Notes under the pieces: model-generated
Told to the model about the DNA's origin: nothing
The model's database searches: none
Seen by the model: only the letters and a program-made list of their open reading frames with translations
Assembly (NCBI RefSeq): GCF_033807575.1
Contig: NC_084706.1
Coordinates: forward strand, 24,342,725 to 24,406,724
Length of the DNA: 64,000 bases
Direction: 5' to 3'
Source: Cydia pomonella
Taxonomy: Eukaryota > Arthropoda > Insecta > Lepidoptera > Tortricidae
Part shown: piece after piece, positions 22,162 to 33,120 of the stretch
Layout of the letters: each line of letters begins with the position of its first letter
How positions within the stretch are numbered: the first letter of the stretch is position 1
Translations under genes and position numbers: made by a program

Positions 22162-22233
22162 TGGCTAACGTGGGACTCGAACCCACATATTTGGATTGGC
22201 GGTCCAACGCGTTACCAATTGCGCCAGCTAACC
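22162..22233 (-). tRNA. tRNA-like sequence (possible pseudogene, anticodon GCC by position)
   Basis: On the minus strand from 22233 it folds as a cloverleaf. The acceptor stem GGTTAGC/GTTAGCC has two G-T pairs, followed by a short D arm with AATTGGTAA, an anticodon stem TTGGA/TCCAA around loop CCGCCAA, and a T arm GTGGG-TTCGAGT-CCCAC with an intact B box; the discriminator is A. By position the anticodon is GCC (Gly), but position 33 is C rather than the near-universal T, and no T-run terminator follows closely. I therefore lean to a tRNA pseudogene or SINE head rather than a working gene. Confidence 0.5.
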
Positions 22234-22722
22234 ATCCGTCATTCACCGCGAATTTAACCATTGCATATGTGACAACGTCACTAGCGACATCTGTACTTTA
22301 AGGTTTACAACCTTAACCTCGAAACTTGATCATCGTTGATTTTTCCATTGTGATTGCCATCTGTATATATAATTTATAGATTGTAATGTGGTACGTTCCA
22401 CAATAAAAGAAATAAAAATATTTACATTTAAACTTATACTTGTTTGTTGTTTCATTTGGTTCTAAATTTGTTAGATTTGTCAACCAATTCTACGTTCCTA
22501 AAGGACGCTTAGCACGCCGAATTTCGTACATTACCCCGCCTACTCCTGTCTCTATCACAGCGCATGATTAAGTATATTGCTATCCAGCTCGCACAGTGTC
22601 ATTGACAGCCGGGCAATTTAAAAGGACAGAAGCTCTTTTATTAAAAAAAAAAACTGAAATGAATATGACAGTGACACCGCCGGAGTCAACGCTGCAGGAA
22701 TAACGCTGTAACAGTAACACTA

Positions 22723-22972
22723 TAGGGTATTTGACTGTATTTAAAATAAATTATTTGACACCATACACGAAATAAAGCACCACAACATTAATAGATAAAC
22801 GTAGACAGCAGTTATTTTTAGACACTATTTCTTTTTATAATTCGTATAGAACTATAAAGAGCCTACCTTGGCCGTAACGTCATTTTTTAGTGTTTCATAT
22901 AAATTCCTTGGTGGCAAATCGTTTTGACAGTTCGAAAAAAGAAACTGATTTGACTAGCAGTCAAATACCCTA
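22723..22972. mobile_element. MITE with TAGGGTATTTGACTG termini
   Basis: Left terminus TAGGGTATTTGACTG and right terminus CAGTCAAATACCCTA are perfect 15-bp inverted repeats; symmetry continues outward as TA-rich sequence. The interior is non-coding. Confidence 0.8.
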
Positions 22973-23081
22973 TTATAGGCGTAATCCAAATGCCAACTTT
23001 ACAGCCCGATTCGAACTTTAAGATATGTCAAATATTAGGTCCAGATACGACATTGATCGGATATGTCAGTGAGTGAGGTTT

Positions 23082-23085
23082 CTTC
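23082..23085. repeat. Target-site duplication of gag-only element (left)
   Basis: CTTC directly before the 5' LTR; CTTC also follows the 3' LTR at 26711-26714. A 4-bp duplication fits Ty3/gypsy-type integrases. Confidence 0.65.
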
Positions 23086-23455
23086 TGTTGGCATTTTTAT
23101 ACTGTGTACTACTTTTATATAGTATTATTTCAGGCTGGACAACTTAAAGGCTAAATATTTTATCTAATATATGTCTAAATAGTATGATTAAAACAGTGTA
23201 CCAACATTAAGCGATTGTAACAATAATGACAGTTATTGAAATCCTGCCAAAAGCCATACTTTTGGCGGGTAAAGTAGATTTGCATTATCTGTGACACTTA
23301 CTTCACTCTGTCTGTCAAGGGAGAAACAATTTGTAAGAGCATTGATAAGATATTATTGTAAAAGTTGTTGATTAAAACCTCTGAAGAAGAACTACGTTTT
23401 CATATTTAAAGCGTCATACGTATCCCCTGAAAGAGGCTCACGAGGTGGGCTTTCA
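23086..23455 (+). repeat. 5' LTR of gag-only element
   Basis: 370 bp, TGTTGGCATTT...GGGCTTTCA, with canonical TG and CA ends. Compared base by base with 26341-26710, I see no difference. Confidence 0.95.
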
Positions 23456-24091
23456 ATTCAGAAGCCGGGATGAGTTGGAGCAGCTTGCTTTGAAACCGAC
23501 GCCCGCCGACTTGGGAAAGACTATTTCTATAAATTTGGAGCCAAGGTCAGAGAATTCCATTTATTTTCGCCTGTTTTCACTGTGTTTTGGCAGTCAAAGG
23601 AGTTATTGCTGACTAACAAAGCTGGGAGTTGGAGAAAGTGATAACTGTATACGAATAATTAACCTATTTTAACAAACTTTTTTTACTAACTGACGTCCGT
23701 GATGCATATAAGAAAATAAGACGTCGTCGCTTGTTCTGTGTCGAGAAATATCCTATCAAGAGCATGTTTCATGTGGTTAGCGTTTGTTCGTGTGCATAAT
23801 TTTTTTTTGGTGATTGTGATGCTTATAGTAACTAGCTGTACTAGCACCTAGTGACTAATAATGTGTGATTAGCTTCTTATGAGCGTTTGATGGTGAACGG
23901 AAATAAATTTCAAGGAGCGATAGGAATTGTTGTCTCATAATATAGCATTAGATATTGATTTTAACAATTTATGAAGACTGTCAGTTTGTTCATAATTGTT
24001 ACTGTTGCATTTCACTCTAAATTACTGGCCTAACTGTCATTCCATTTGTATATTTAATTTTTATTGTCAGTCTTTAATAGTAAATCTGAAA
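23456..24091 (+). other. Leader of the gag-only element
   Basis: Starts ATTCAGAAGCCGGGATGAG directly after the LTR. There is no TGG at the boundary, so the primer-binding site is not obvious. No ORF of note before the gag ATG at 24092. Confidence 0.6.
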
Positions 24092-25093
24092 ATGGGAAGA
24101 TCTCATAGTCGTAGTAAAAAGCGTGATAGAAAGAGTAAGAGAAAGTCAAGAGTTAGCTCTGACACACACAGTAGACATGTGAGTAGGTCTGATGATAGGA
24201 CACACACACATAAAAATAAGAGTACAGAGTGTTGTAATGATTGTTCATCTCATTCCCATAGCTGTTGCCAAATGTCTAAGAATAGGACAAGTTCAGAGTC
24301 ATACCGTTCTATGACTCGAACACCACCATTCTTCTTGGGGTCAAATAACTTCCCAGTCTCCCATAGTGTGGTGCCAGAATTTGACCCTAGTGATAATAGC
24401 CAAACTATACTTACCTGGTTGAACAAAGTGAATGAATGTGCCCAGATATATCATTGGGATGACCGACAGATTTGTCATTATGCCATACCAAAATTAAGCG
24501 GTTTAGCCAAGAAATGGTACCAAGGACTGCCATCCGTTCTATTTACATAGCCTGAATGGACAGAGAAATTAAAAACAGCTTTTCTTATTAATGAAAATTA
24601 TGGAGAACTTTTGTCAAACATGCTGAAACTTCGTTGTAAGATTGGACAGCCTTTAAAAAATTATTACTATGATAAAATGGCATTAGTAAATAAGTGTGAG
24701 ATATCCGGTAAAAAGGCTGTAGGCTGCATAATCCAAGGTATAGATGATAAATTTGTTAGAATGAGTGCCGGCGCATGCATGTTTGAAAATCCAGAACAAT
24801 TACTGAATTACTTGCGCACCGTTTCTCTAACTGATTCAAATAATCTTATATACAGTAAGAATACGCCATCAAACAAAGCTGTACATGGCCAAAATAAAAC
24901 CAATGATTCACTCACACAACCCCTAACTTGTTTCAATTGTAATGATGTTGGACATATTAGCACTAGGTGTACTAAACCTCTGAAAAAATGTACTTACTGT
25001 TTCAAGCTAGGCCATGACTTAAAAGATTGCCGTAAAAAGGCTGGTTCTGGTTACAGTAATGATAGAGAAGAGCATAATTTAAATGGAAAATAA
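24092..25093 (+). pseudogene. gag-like reading frame with internal TAG
   Basis: 334 codons from ATG 24092 to the stop ending at 25093, interrupted in frame by TAG at 24548-24550. The frame resumes immediately after the TAG, so no frameshift is involved. The N-terminus is basic and Ser/Arg/His-rich. The centre has a Retrotrans_gag-like stretch (DPSDNSQTILTWLNKVNE, then LSGLAKKWYQGLP). Near the C-terminus are two perfect CCHC knuckles, C-F-N-C-x4-H-x4-C and C-T-Y-C-x4-H-x4-C. Gag packages retrotransposon RNA into particles. The TAG may be a recent nonsense change or a readthrough codon; the open downstream frame does not distinguish them. Confidence 0.8.
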
Positions 25094-25730
25094 TAATAAC
25101 GACAATATTATTCATTAAAAATATTTTATCCTTGTGGGGCTGTCTTCAGAAATTTGTTAGTGTGTAAGGAGGAAAGTAGTGACTGTAGAAGTAGACAATG
25201 TCTGATAAGTATTTAAAATTTTAATTATACCTGTAATACATGATCCTACTAGAATGTCACATCTAGTGATTTGGAGTGAAAAATAATAGATAATTTACCA
25301 TCAAAGGAAGTTATATATGTTGAAGATGTTATTAAATAGAAAAATAATAATGATGATACATGTGAGAAGTGGTTAACAATTTGAAGGTTTCTTAATTGTA
25401 ATTTTAAAGCAGTAAAGTTCTAGAATTTCAATGCTCATCAAACTAATATTTATGATAATAACTTGGAGCACAAGAGACTTACATGAATGTTACATATTAC
25501 TGTTTAAGACACTATCTGTTTCGATTTATCTGTTTGTTAAAATTGTGAATAGATCACTACCAGAGAAAAACGTGATATACTTATGTACTTGTGAAAAATG
25601 TACATAACTGTTACATATTATTAAGTCAGCTTGAAATCTTATGATCAGACACATTCATAGCAACTTGTTATAGAGTGAAATAGAGAGACTTGTTATACTT
25701 TTAAGAAATATGTACTTATCCATGATTAAA

Positions 25731-26190
25731 GTGAGTCATTGCAGGTGAAAAGGTGCATTGACATAGTAAATGAGTAACAGTGAGTTACTGACATGTAAAT
25801 CCGTGTACTGATGTAGTAAATGAGCAATAGTGAGTCAATGACATGTGATTCTTTTTATTAATGTATTAAATGAGTAATAATGAGTCAATGGCATGAGAGT
25901 TCATGTATTGAAGTATTAAGTGAATAACATTGAGTCAATGACATGTAAATCCATGTATTGATATAATAGGTGAGAAACAGTGAGTCAATGACATGTGAGT
26001 CCATGTATTGATGTATTAAGTGAATAACAGTGAGTCAATGACATGTAAATCCATGTATTGATCTAGTTTATAAGTAACAGTGAGTCAATATCATGCGAAT
26101 GCATGTATTGATCTAGTTTATAAGTAACAGTGAGTCAATATCATGTGAATGCATGTATTGATGTAGTTTATAAGAGTGAGTCATTGCAGG
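25731..26190 (+). repeat. 50-bp minisatellite, about 9 units, inside the gag-only element
   Basis: TGAGT(C/T)A(A/C)TG-type phase points lie at 25781, 25831, 25881, 25931, 25981, 26031, 26081 and 26131, a strict 50-bp period. The 25732 and 26177 ends differ slightly, each carrying GTGAGTCATTGCAGG. Each unit contains ATGTATTGAT and GAGTAACAG-type segments. It lies where pol would sit in a complete element. Confidence 0.9.
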
Positions 26191-26340
26191 TATTGAAGGA
26201 AATGCCTGAAATGATGTAGTATACTTAACTGTGTAAGTTAACCTTGATTATTTGTTTTGTTGTGCATTAAACGTAATGTTGATTATTTATGTTTACCCTT
26301 TTAAAACGCAGTGTCGCGTTTTACGCCAGGATTGGCCGAC

Positions 26341-26710
26341 TGTTGGCATTTTTATACTGTGTACTACTTTTATATAGTATTATTTCAGGCTGGACAACTT
26401 AAAGGCTAAATATTTTATCTAATATATGTCTAAATAGTATGATTAAAACAGTGTACCAACATTAAGCGATTGTAACAATAATGACAGTTATTGAAATCCT
26501 GCCAAAAGCCATACTTTTGGCGGGTAAAGTAGATTTGCATTATCTGTGACACTTACTTCACTCTGTCTGTCAAGGGAGAAACAATTTGTAAGAGCATTGA
26601 TAAGATATTATTGTAAAAGTTGTTGATTAAAACCTCTGAAGAAGAACTACGTTTTCATATTTAAAGCGTCATACGTATCCCCTGAAAGAGGCTCACGAGG
26701 TGGGCTTTCA
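26341..26710 (+). repeat. 3' LTR of gag-only element
   Basis: Identical to 23086-23455. The sequence just upstream (CGCGTTTTACGCCAGGATTGGCCGAC) is not purine-rich, so the usual polypurine tract is absent or displaced. Confidence 0.95.
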
Positions 26711-27688
26711 CTTCTAACAAAAACGTAGATACCTACCTACCCTACCTACCTAATATTTGACGTAACTTATAAGTTATAAGTATTACAAAAAAAAAAGCGA
26801 ATTGGGCTGGTACTCTGTTTAGCTATGAGCTCGGTGGTCGAAACAGCCCTCTTATAGCGATGGGACGTAAATCATAATCACGTGTTAGCAACCCACAGGA
26901 CGGTAGATGAACTTAAAACGGTAGATGGGTGATTTTTTTACACGAACCCATCGCCAAAATGCCGCTCCCATACAAACAAAATTACTTAGTCTAAATTAAT
27001 AATTTTATTAGAAGTAATAATACTCAATTCGAATTGTTGATTTCGTTGAAAACAAAAATTCCAAATATGTGGCGTCACACTAGGGGGAAGGGGGTTGCCA
27101 AATGTGACAAGGAGGGTGGGGGGAGAGGTAAAAAAAATCATGAAATTCGTGTAATGTAGTTTATGGATGACCCCGACTGAAAAATCCCAGTTAAAACTAG
27201 TTTTCACCGAGGTCTTACGGATAAGTAGTTTTAACTAGTGAAAACGCGTTTTCACTGAGTCAATACGGAAAACTTATAGTTTAACTAGGACATACGCGTG
27301 TTCACTAAAAACGGGTTTGCAGTTTTATAAATATAGTTTAGTAATACGTAGTCAGATTTAAAGAAGGTAGAAAAGTTAACATTGTAACAATAAATAGTAC
27401 ATTCTTCATAGTTGTCTAAGTATCCTCAACACAAGCCTTATTGAGCTTACTGTGGGACTTAGTCAATTTGTGTAATAATGTCCTATAATATTTATTTATT
27501 TATTATTTATTTATTTATACTTCTCTATATTTATTATTATTTGTTTCATATTGTAATTTTATTATTTCCTAATTTTTATACAAGCGAACATGTTTTTATA
27601 TTCTGTCAAATATTATGTATTCTATTTCGCTCTGACTTTTTTGACTGCTATAATTATTGACATGTTCTGTAAGTATAATTTTTTTATC
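26711..27688. other. Intergenic with a SINE-B tail fragment
   Basis: No gene. At about 27421-27500 there is a 3' fragment of SINE family B (ACACAAGCCTTATTGAGCTT...CAATTTGTGTAA) with an ATTT-repeat tail. Near 27190-27260, AACTAGTTTTCAC and its near reverse complement form a weak palindrome. Confidence 0.5.
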
Positions 27689-27998
27689 TTTTTTTTATAC
27701 TACGTCGGTGGCAAACAAGCATACGGCCCGCTTGATGGTACTCCTTGACTCCAGAGGAGTTCCATGCGCGTTGCCGACCCTAACACTCCGCACCCTCGCT
27801 GACCTCTGGCACACTTACTCCCCGGCAGGAACACAACACTATGAGTAGGGTCTAGTGTTATTTGGCTGCGGTTTTCTGTAAGGTGGAGGTACTTCCCCAG
27901 TTCGGCTCTGCTCTAGATCTGGAATGACATCCGCTGTGCTCTGCCCTACCACACAAAGCGAGATGACATTCACAATGCCCATACCTCTCTTGCCACAC
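27689..27998 (-). repeat. Dispersed repeat family R (LINE-end-like), full copy
   Basis: Read on the minus strand it runs from GAGAGGTATGGGC, through CATTCCAGATCTAGAGCAG and GGTGGAGGTACTTCC-type sequence, to ACCGACGTAGTATAAAAAAA, a poly-A-like end. Colinear copies or parts occur at 51.8, 58.8, 59.2, 59.8-60.1 and 63.6-63.9 kb. Shared 3' ends with A tails suggest retroposition of a LINE 3' region. Confidence 0.7.
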
Positions 27999-28019
27999 CC
28001 CTAGGGGTTGGGAACGTGT

Positions 28020-28510
28020 TTACGTCCACGCTTAATCTAAATCTAAATATTTGGGTCGGAATCCATTCGTTAATAAACCGTACGAGGGAGTAATCCCGCA
28101 ATAATAAAGAATTATAACCGTTTTCGAACGTCCCTTAATTTGTTGCCATCCAGTTTTTATGTATACCTAAAGTTATTGTTCTGTTATTTTTTCATTTGAA
28201 CGGAAAGTTGCATAAAACCACCCTGCCTTTCTTGGTATTTTATTGCATAAACACGCCCACGCTTAACTATTTTTTTTTCTTTTTTCATTTCAATTAAAAG
28301 TTGCATAAAACCATCCTGTAATTTCTTGGTATTTATTGCATAAACCCGTCCATGCTTAATCTAAATCTGAACATTTAGGTCGAGATCCATCCGTTAAAAA
28401 TTATAAACCGCACAGAGGGAGTAATCCCGCTATAACAAAGATTTATAACCGTTTTCGAACGTCCCTTAATTTGTTGCCATCCAGTTTTTATGTATAAAGT
28501 TATTGTTATG
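28020..28510. repeat. Direct duplication of ~140-bp blocks
   Basis: CCGTTTTCGAACGTCCCTT and TTGTTGCCATCCAG followed by TTTTATGTAT occur near 28110-28165 and again near 28448-28495. AGTTGCATAAAACCA and TGCATAAAC also occur twice. The two blocks are offset by about 330 bp and differ at scattered positions. Confidence 0.7.
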
Positions 28511-28708
28511 TTCTTTGAGGTTTAGATCTGATACTGTGTAGATTGGGTAAGCGGTAAGGGCGTGCGACTTTCAATCCAGTTGCGGGTTTAAAGTTATCTT
28601 ACACTTACATCTGTTTTATTTCAACTCAATATAATTTTAATTCATATTCGACGGCTTACGATGTCACGTTAACAGTTTATAACTTAATTACATTTTATAC
28701 CTACTTCT

Positions 28709-28840
28709 ATATTGTAAATCCAACGTTGCCTACATTCAGAGATATTGTAAATCCAACGTTGCCTACATTCATGGATATTGTAAATCCAACGTTGCCTACA
28801 TTTATGGATATTGTAAATCCAACGTTGCCTACATTCATGG
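28709..28840. repeat. 33-bp tandem repeat, 4 units
   Basis: ATATTGTAAATCCAACGTTG starts at 28709, 28742, 28775 and 28808. Units differ only at two or three bases near their ends (TTCAGAG, TTCATGG, TTTATGG). Confidence 0.9.
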
Positions 28841-28887
28841 TACAAGTTAATCAGGCCAATTCGAGTTCTAGCTATTAAATCTCATTT

Positions 28888-29430
28888 TAATATGATACTG
28901 TACTGTCAGCGTGAAAAGTGACGCTTTTGAATTCGGGTTTTAGTTACAGATGTAGTGCATAATTATTTTGTCATCGTATTTTCACGAAAACGTCCGAACA
29001 TACCTGGCTATTTCAGTCATCCGCGGTACCTACAAAAAGTAATGACGTTGACTGAAGTAGCATGACAAATACGAACGTTTCCGAGGAAATATGATGGAAA
29101 ACAATTATGCACTACATCTGAATTATATTTCGTTCCAATACGATACTGATCTGATACTGATCTGTCAGTGTCAAAAGTGACGTTTTGGATTCGAGTTTTA
29201 ATTACAGATGTAATGCATAATTATTTTCCATCGTTTTTTCACGGAAACGTCCGAACGTGTCATGCTATTTCATTCAGTCGCGGTACAAAAAGTACTGACG
29301 TTGACTGAAGTAGCATGACAAATACGAACGTTTTCGAGAAAATATGATGCATTCAGCAGGTCCTCTAAAGGTGATTGGAAACATCTCATATTGAAATGAC
29401 GTCAGATCCATGTAAGATCAGTATCACATT
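28888..29430. mobile_element. Two tandem palindromic MITEs (family C)
   Basis: GATACTG...CTGTCAG and GTGCATAATTATTTT begin each unit, near 28893 and 29144. Each right half carries GACGTTGACTGAAGTAGCA and a reverse-complementary return arm. The second unit ends at AGATCAGTATCAC. Related pieces lie at 53.26 and 53.66-53.82 kb. Confidence 0.65.
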
Positions 29431-29440
29431 ATCAGGTTTT

Positions 29441-29663
29441 CAGGGCCCTGTTGAGGCTTCCGCGATACTGTAGTGCTTCTGGCATGTTTGCGGACGCACA
29501 TGTAGATGATTTTTATGCTATTATGCGAAAAAAGAATGCATCAGTGGTACACCGTATACGCGGGAGCACCAACGGGATCCTGAAAATGATAGCAGAGCGG
29601 TTAGATTCTGGTATTTTGGGACGATTTATCGAATTGCATGTTCACAAACGTGCAGTTCGGTAA
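29441..29663 (+). pseudogene. Non-LTR retrotransposon ORF2 C-terminus
   Basis: The + frame reads RLPRYCSASGMFADAHVDDF, then AIMRKKNAS, VHRIRGSTNGILK and a final IELHV, with a stop at 29661-29663. L-R-x-P-R-x-S-A-S-x-M-F and R-K-x-x-A-S-x-x-x-R-x-R-G-S are typical of LINE ORF2 tails. It begins just after the MITE boundary, so it is 5'-truncated. Confidence 0.6.
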
Positions 29664-31493
29664 ATCGGCCAAGATAATCAGCAATCTAAAGTCTGTAAGT
29701 TACCTAATTTAATTTATGTAATTTATTGTGCGGAAGGTAACATAACATAGGTTGTAAGTTGATACTACCAAATATGGACTGTATTAATTGTCTGAAAATA
29801 TTTTTATTTTTTTTATATTGTTGGAATTGGCCTGAATATCAAACTAAACCAATATATGAAGCTGCAATAGCAATACAGAGTTGAAACTTACATCATTAGT
29901 ACTACTAGTGTTACAAGATCTATTCAGTAGTTGAAACTAATTCCCGAAGTTTCAGTGGATTGGCTGTATAACGTATCAGCGTAAATTATTATATTATCAA
30001 CATAAATTATTATATTCCAACATAATGGAAAGTGCTTCGAGGAATTGTTCGGATTAAGAGGATACATGAATATTGACATTATGGAAAATGTATTAACATA
30101 TTTTGATGTATATTAACCGTATGTTTGACTTTTTCGATTTTTGAAGTGAAAACTTCTTTAGCGGCGCTGTGCACTTTTTGTGATGGGGAAAAAATGTTAC
30201 ACTTGGGACAGGTCACGTGACCGACAGATTCGTCAGATTGAAAATTCGGTCGACGGACACGTGACCTGATCGAAAAACTGTTCCAATGTCATTGAAGCCA
30301 GTAGACCACCGGCGCGGCGTAGGAGAGGAAGTATCCCCCTCAGGTTGATTTTTCTTAGAGATAAATTTTTGTAATGTTAAATAATTGTAATAGTTCTGAA
30401 GTGTTAATTTTAATGTAATATAAATTGTCATGTTTATGTACGATAGCGCAATAAATTAATATTGTATTTACCACATAAATGTTAGTACTTTTATACTAGC
30501 TATTCGGGCAAAATTATTCCCTAACCATTCCAAAATATCAAAAATGCACAACGTTAATATTCATGTTTACACTTCTGCCGGCACTCCCGGAGTGCAACCC
30601 GTTGTTTTTTTTATGTGTAAAAATTAGGAGTTATCTAATATAAAACTTTTTTTACTATAAAACCTAAATCATTAATGAAAATTGGTTAATATATATCTCC
30701 ACAAAAAAGTAGATGAATGCGCGACCCCCGCCACGCGCCCCTTTAGTCTTTTCTATGGGAGCGCGACGGCACGTGATTGGTATTTTTTTTTTATAATTGA
30801 CTACAACGTATCGAAAGGAATCTTAAAGTTCAGTGGGCCTATACATGTGAAGTACGCAATTATAGTTTAGTATACGAAATCTTAATTCAAACAATACAGT
30901 CGACGAGTAGAAAAATAAAGTTTTGACGCGTGTATACTACCTATTCGAAACTACATTGCGACGCATTTTTATCTTGCATAGATCGTCACAAAACTCACAT
31001 CCAAAAGTATAAATAACAGGGTCACTTTTTTCTTTATTTTATCGTCGTTCGTTTGGATAGTCTTCGTGATTCTTAGTCAAAATAACCCAAGAGTTCTGAA
31101 AATCCCCACCTACGAGCATGTATTATGGCATACTTAAAGGCTTCTTGTTCTTATTTGTGTAAAGGGATCACACTTTTTAAATTAAATTTTCTAAGTCTGC
31201 CAATGCTTTGCCACTTCTAGCCCTCTGGGTGTATCCCTCAGGAGATTTTCCTCAGTGCACATCGTTGAGCACAAGGAAAATTCGATCATGTGTTTTGTTG
31301 TTGGGAGGACTTCACACTCGCAGAAAATATCATATATTTCATCAATATATTTTCTACTTAAAGGCAATGCCTTATAAAACGTAGGAAGACGTAATACCGG
31401 GGCTTGGTTATAAGGATGGTCATATACATACATAACACGGTAGATTGAGGTAGCGGCCACGCAAACTATGACGCACTTCTTCTAAGGACACGA
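29664..31493. other. Intergenic, small inverted repeat only
   Basis: CAGGTCACGTGACCGAC near 30210 and a near reverse complement ending CACGTGACCTG near 30268 form an imperfect hairpin of about 60 bp. Otherwise AT-rich with no gene; the 31191-31460 open frame has no recognised motif. Confidence 0.45.
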
Positions 31494-31910
31494 AAGGTTT
31501 TTGAAAGGCGTCAGCCGAAATGACGAGGGTACGAGTCTCGCTTAAACATTGAAACCTTTTTGCCTTCGAAAACTATTTTGAAAATTTACCTTATCTTGTA
31601 ACAATAAGGTTTATTTTTGAATGTGTTTTCTAAAGCGCGTAAGGTCGTTATTATTAGTTAGTGAAGTAAGTTTGATTGGACAGCAACGTGTCAGTTGGAT
31701 CATCCACACTAACCCTAGATAGTTATTAAAAGTTATTAGATTGGTTACGGGATGGATACCTATCTTTATATAAATAAGAGAAAAGTGGCGTTGTCTTGTG
31801 TCGGAGGCCGTTGGGTCACTGAACCAAAGGAATAAGTAAGTAATCACAAACCGTAAACATAGACTTCTCAGATTGCATCATCATTTCGGCTGACGCCTTT
31901 CAAAAACCTT
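31494..31910. mobile_element. TIR element with perfect 30-bp arms
   Basis: 31494-31523 (AAGGTTTTTGAAAGGCGTCA...) is exactly the reverse complement of 31881-31910. Inside, near 31797-31840, is a short LINE 3' end (GTGTCGGAGGCC...GTTGGGTCACTGA) with an AAGTAAGTAA tail, of the same type as those at 40.4, 49.2 and 51.1 kb. Confidence 0.85.
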
Positions 31911-33120
31911 TTGAATTTTGAATTTGAATTTTGCATAATGGACATAACGCAATACACACCAAGAAATCTTATAGAAAACACGAGAATTTGAAATAATGTA
32001 CATAATTTTAGTTATAAGAACCAGATTTTTACATTTATGTAAAGCATTCATTATTTAAGTTATTGTAATTTAATATTTTTGTTCATGTCGTGATATTTCA
32101 TAAGATTTCGAGAATAAATTATAATCATTTAGTGTTTAGATATGTTAAACTAATGGCATTCAGTGAGTAGTGATAACAAATGTGATTATGTTTACCCGAA
32201 TATTTGTTAATTATTCTGTCGGTACTCGCGAAAATGACCCTTCCTTCGTACCCGCCAATTCTAATCATGAGAAAGTATAAATATAACGTACCATGGGGTG
32301 GACGATTCATTCTCGCTATGGCGCTTGAACCAGTAACATTTAGTACGAAGGCTACTGTTTGTTAAGTTAAGATTGTTGAAGAGTGTTGAAGTAAGAACTT
32401 GGAGTAAAATGAATGTAATTGTTTGTACCAAGGACTTTGATTCATCACAATGTTTAAAATTATTTAATCTGAGCAGTTTAAAATATTTTTACATTATTTT
32501 CAATCGTGGCTGAATGCCGAATAGGTTTGTGCCTTCGATGCCTAACCTGTCAAGAAATGACAAAATGGCGGACAAATGTTTGTTACGTCACCGTATTTAA
32601 GAATTATTTCGCTTAAAATTTAGTTTCTATTATTACCCTCGTATCCAAAATTTCACTTAAGTCCCTTGTTGCACACTGTACTATTAAACTTTTATTGCAT
32701 TCCGCATAATATTCATTAAATTGCCCGAGAAATTTCAATCAACCGACGAACCATTGAACTGATTGTTCATTGAACCATTCGTTCATTCCGTTATGTTGCG
32801 AGATTCGGAATTTCCCGATTAATCTCTTTGAATTTGAACACCTGAATATTAAAGCTACGTTTAATAAATACAAAGTGTTACCCGAGCCCGCCGGCCGCCA
32901 TACGAGGGGTGATCCAATATTTCGCGGAATGGTAGGCATAGGGGTGACGATGAGCTTAATTTCTAGTATAGCACTATTTGGGAACTCATTATAAATAAAT
33001 AAATATCATAGGGCCATTAGGGAACTCATTGGGAGTATATATATTATACATCAATTACCAGCCTAATGAGCTCATTACTTTAAAAAATATCGTTGAGTGA
33101 ACAAGACGACATTTCAAATT
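31911..33120. other. Intergenic, no gene seen
   Basis: No motif-bearing ORF. AAATAAATAAATA low complexity near 32992-33004. Confidence 0.5.

Larger units (their letters stand above)
23086..26710 (+). mobile_element. Non-autonomous gag-only LTR retrotransposon
   Basis: A 3625-bp element bounded by two identical 370-bp LTRs and a CTTC duplication. Between them lie a ~640-bp leader, a gag-like reading frame (24092-25093) with one internal TAG, and about 1.25 kb of non-coding DNA that includes a nine-unit 50-bp minisatellite. No protease, RT, RNase H or integrase block appears in any frame. Identical LTRs show recent replication, so the missing enzymes must have been supplied in trans. Confidence 0.9.

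Noticed and set aside
23996..24091. Starting gag at 23996
   Set aside because: The codon is TTG and the added residues look like leader sequence; ATG 24092 gives the basic N-terminus expected for gag.
28709..28840. CRISPR array from four 33-bp repeats
   Set aside because: The repeats are directly contiguous with no spacers.
31191..31460. Host gene in the 89-codon minus frame
   Set aside because: No domain, no splice-linked partner, no duplicate; not distinguishable from chance.
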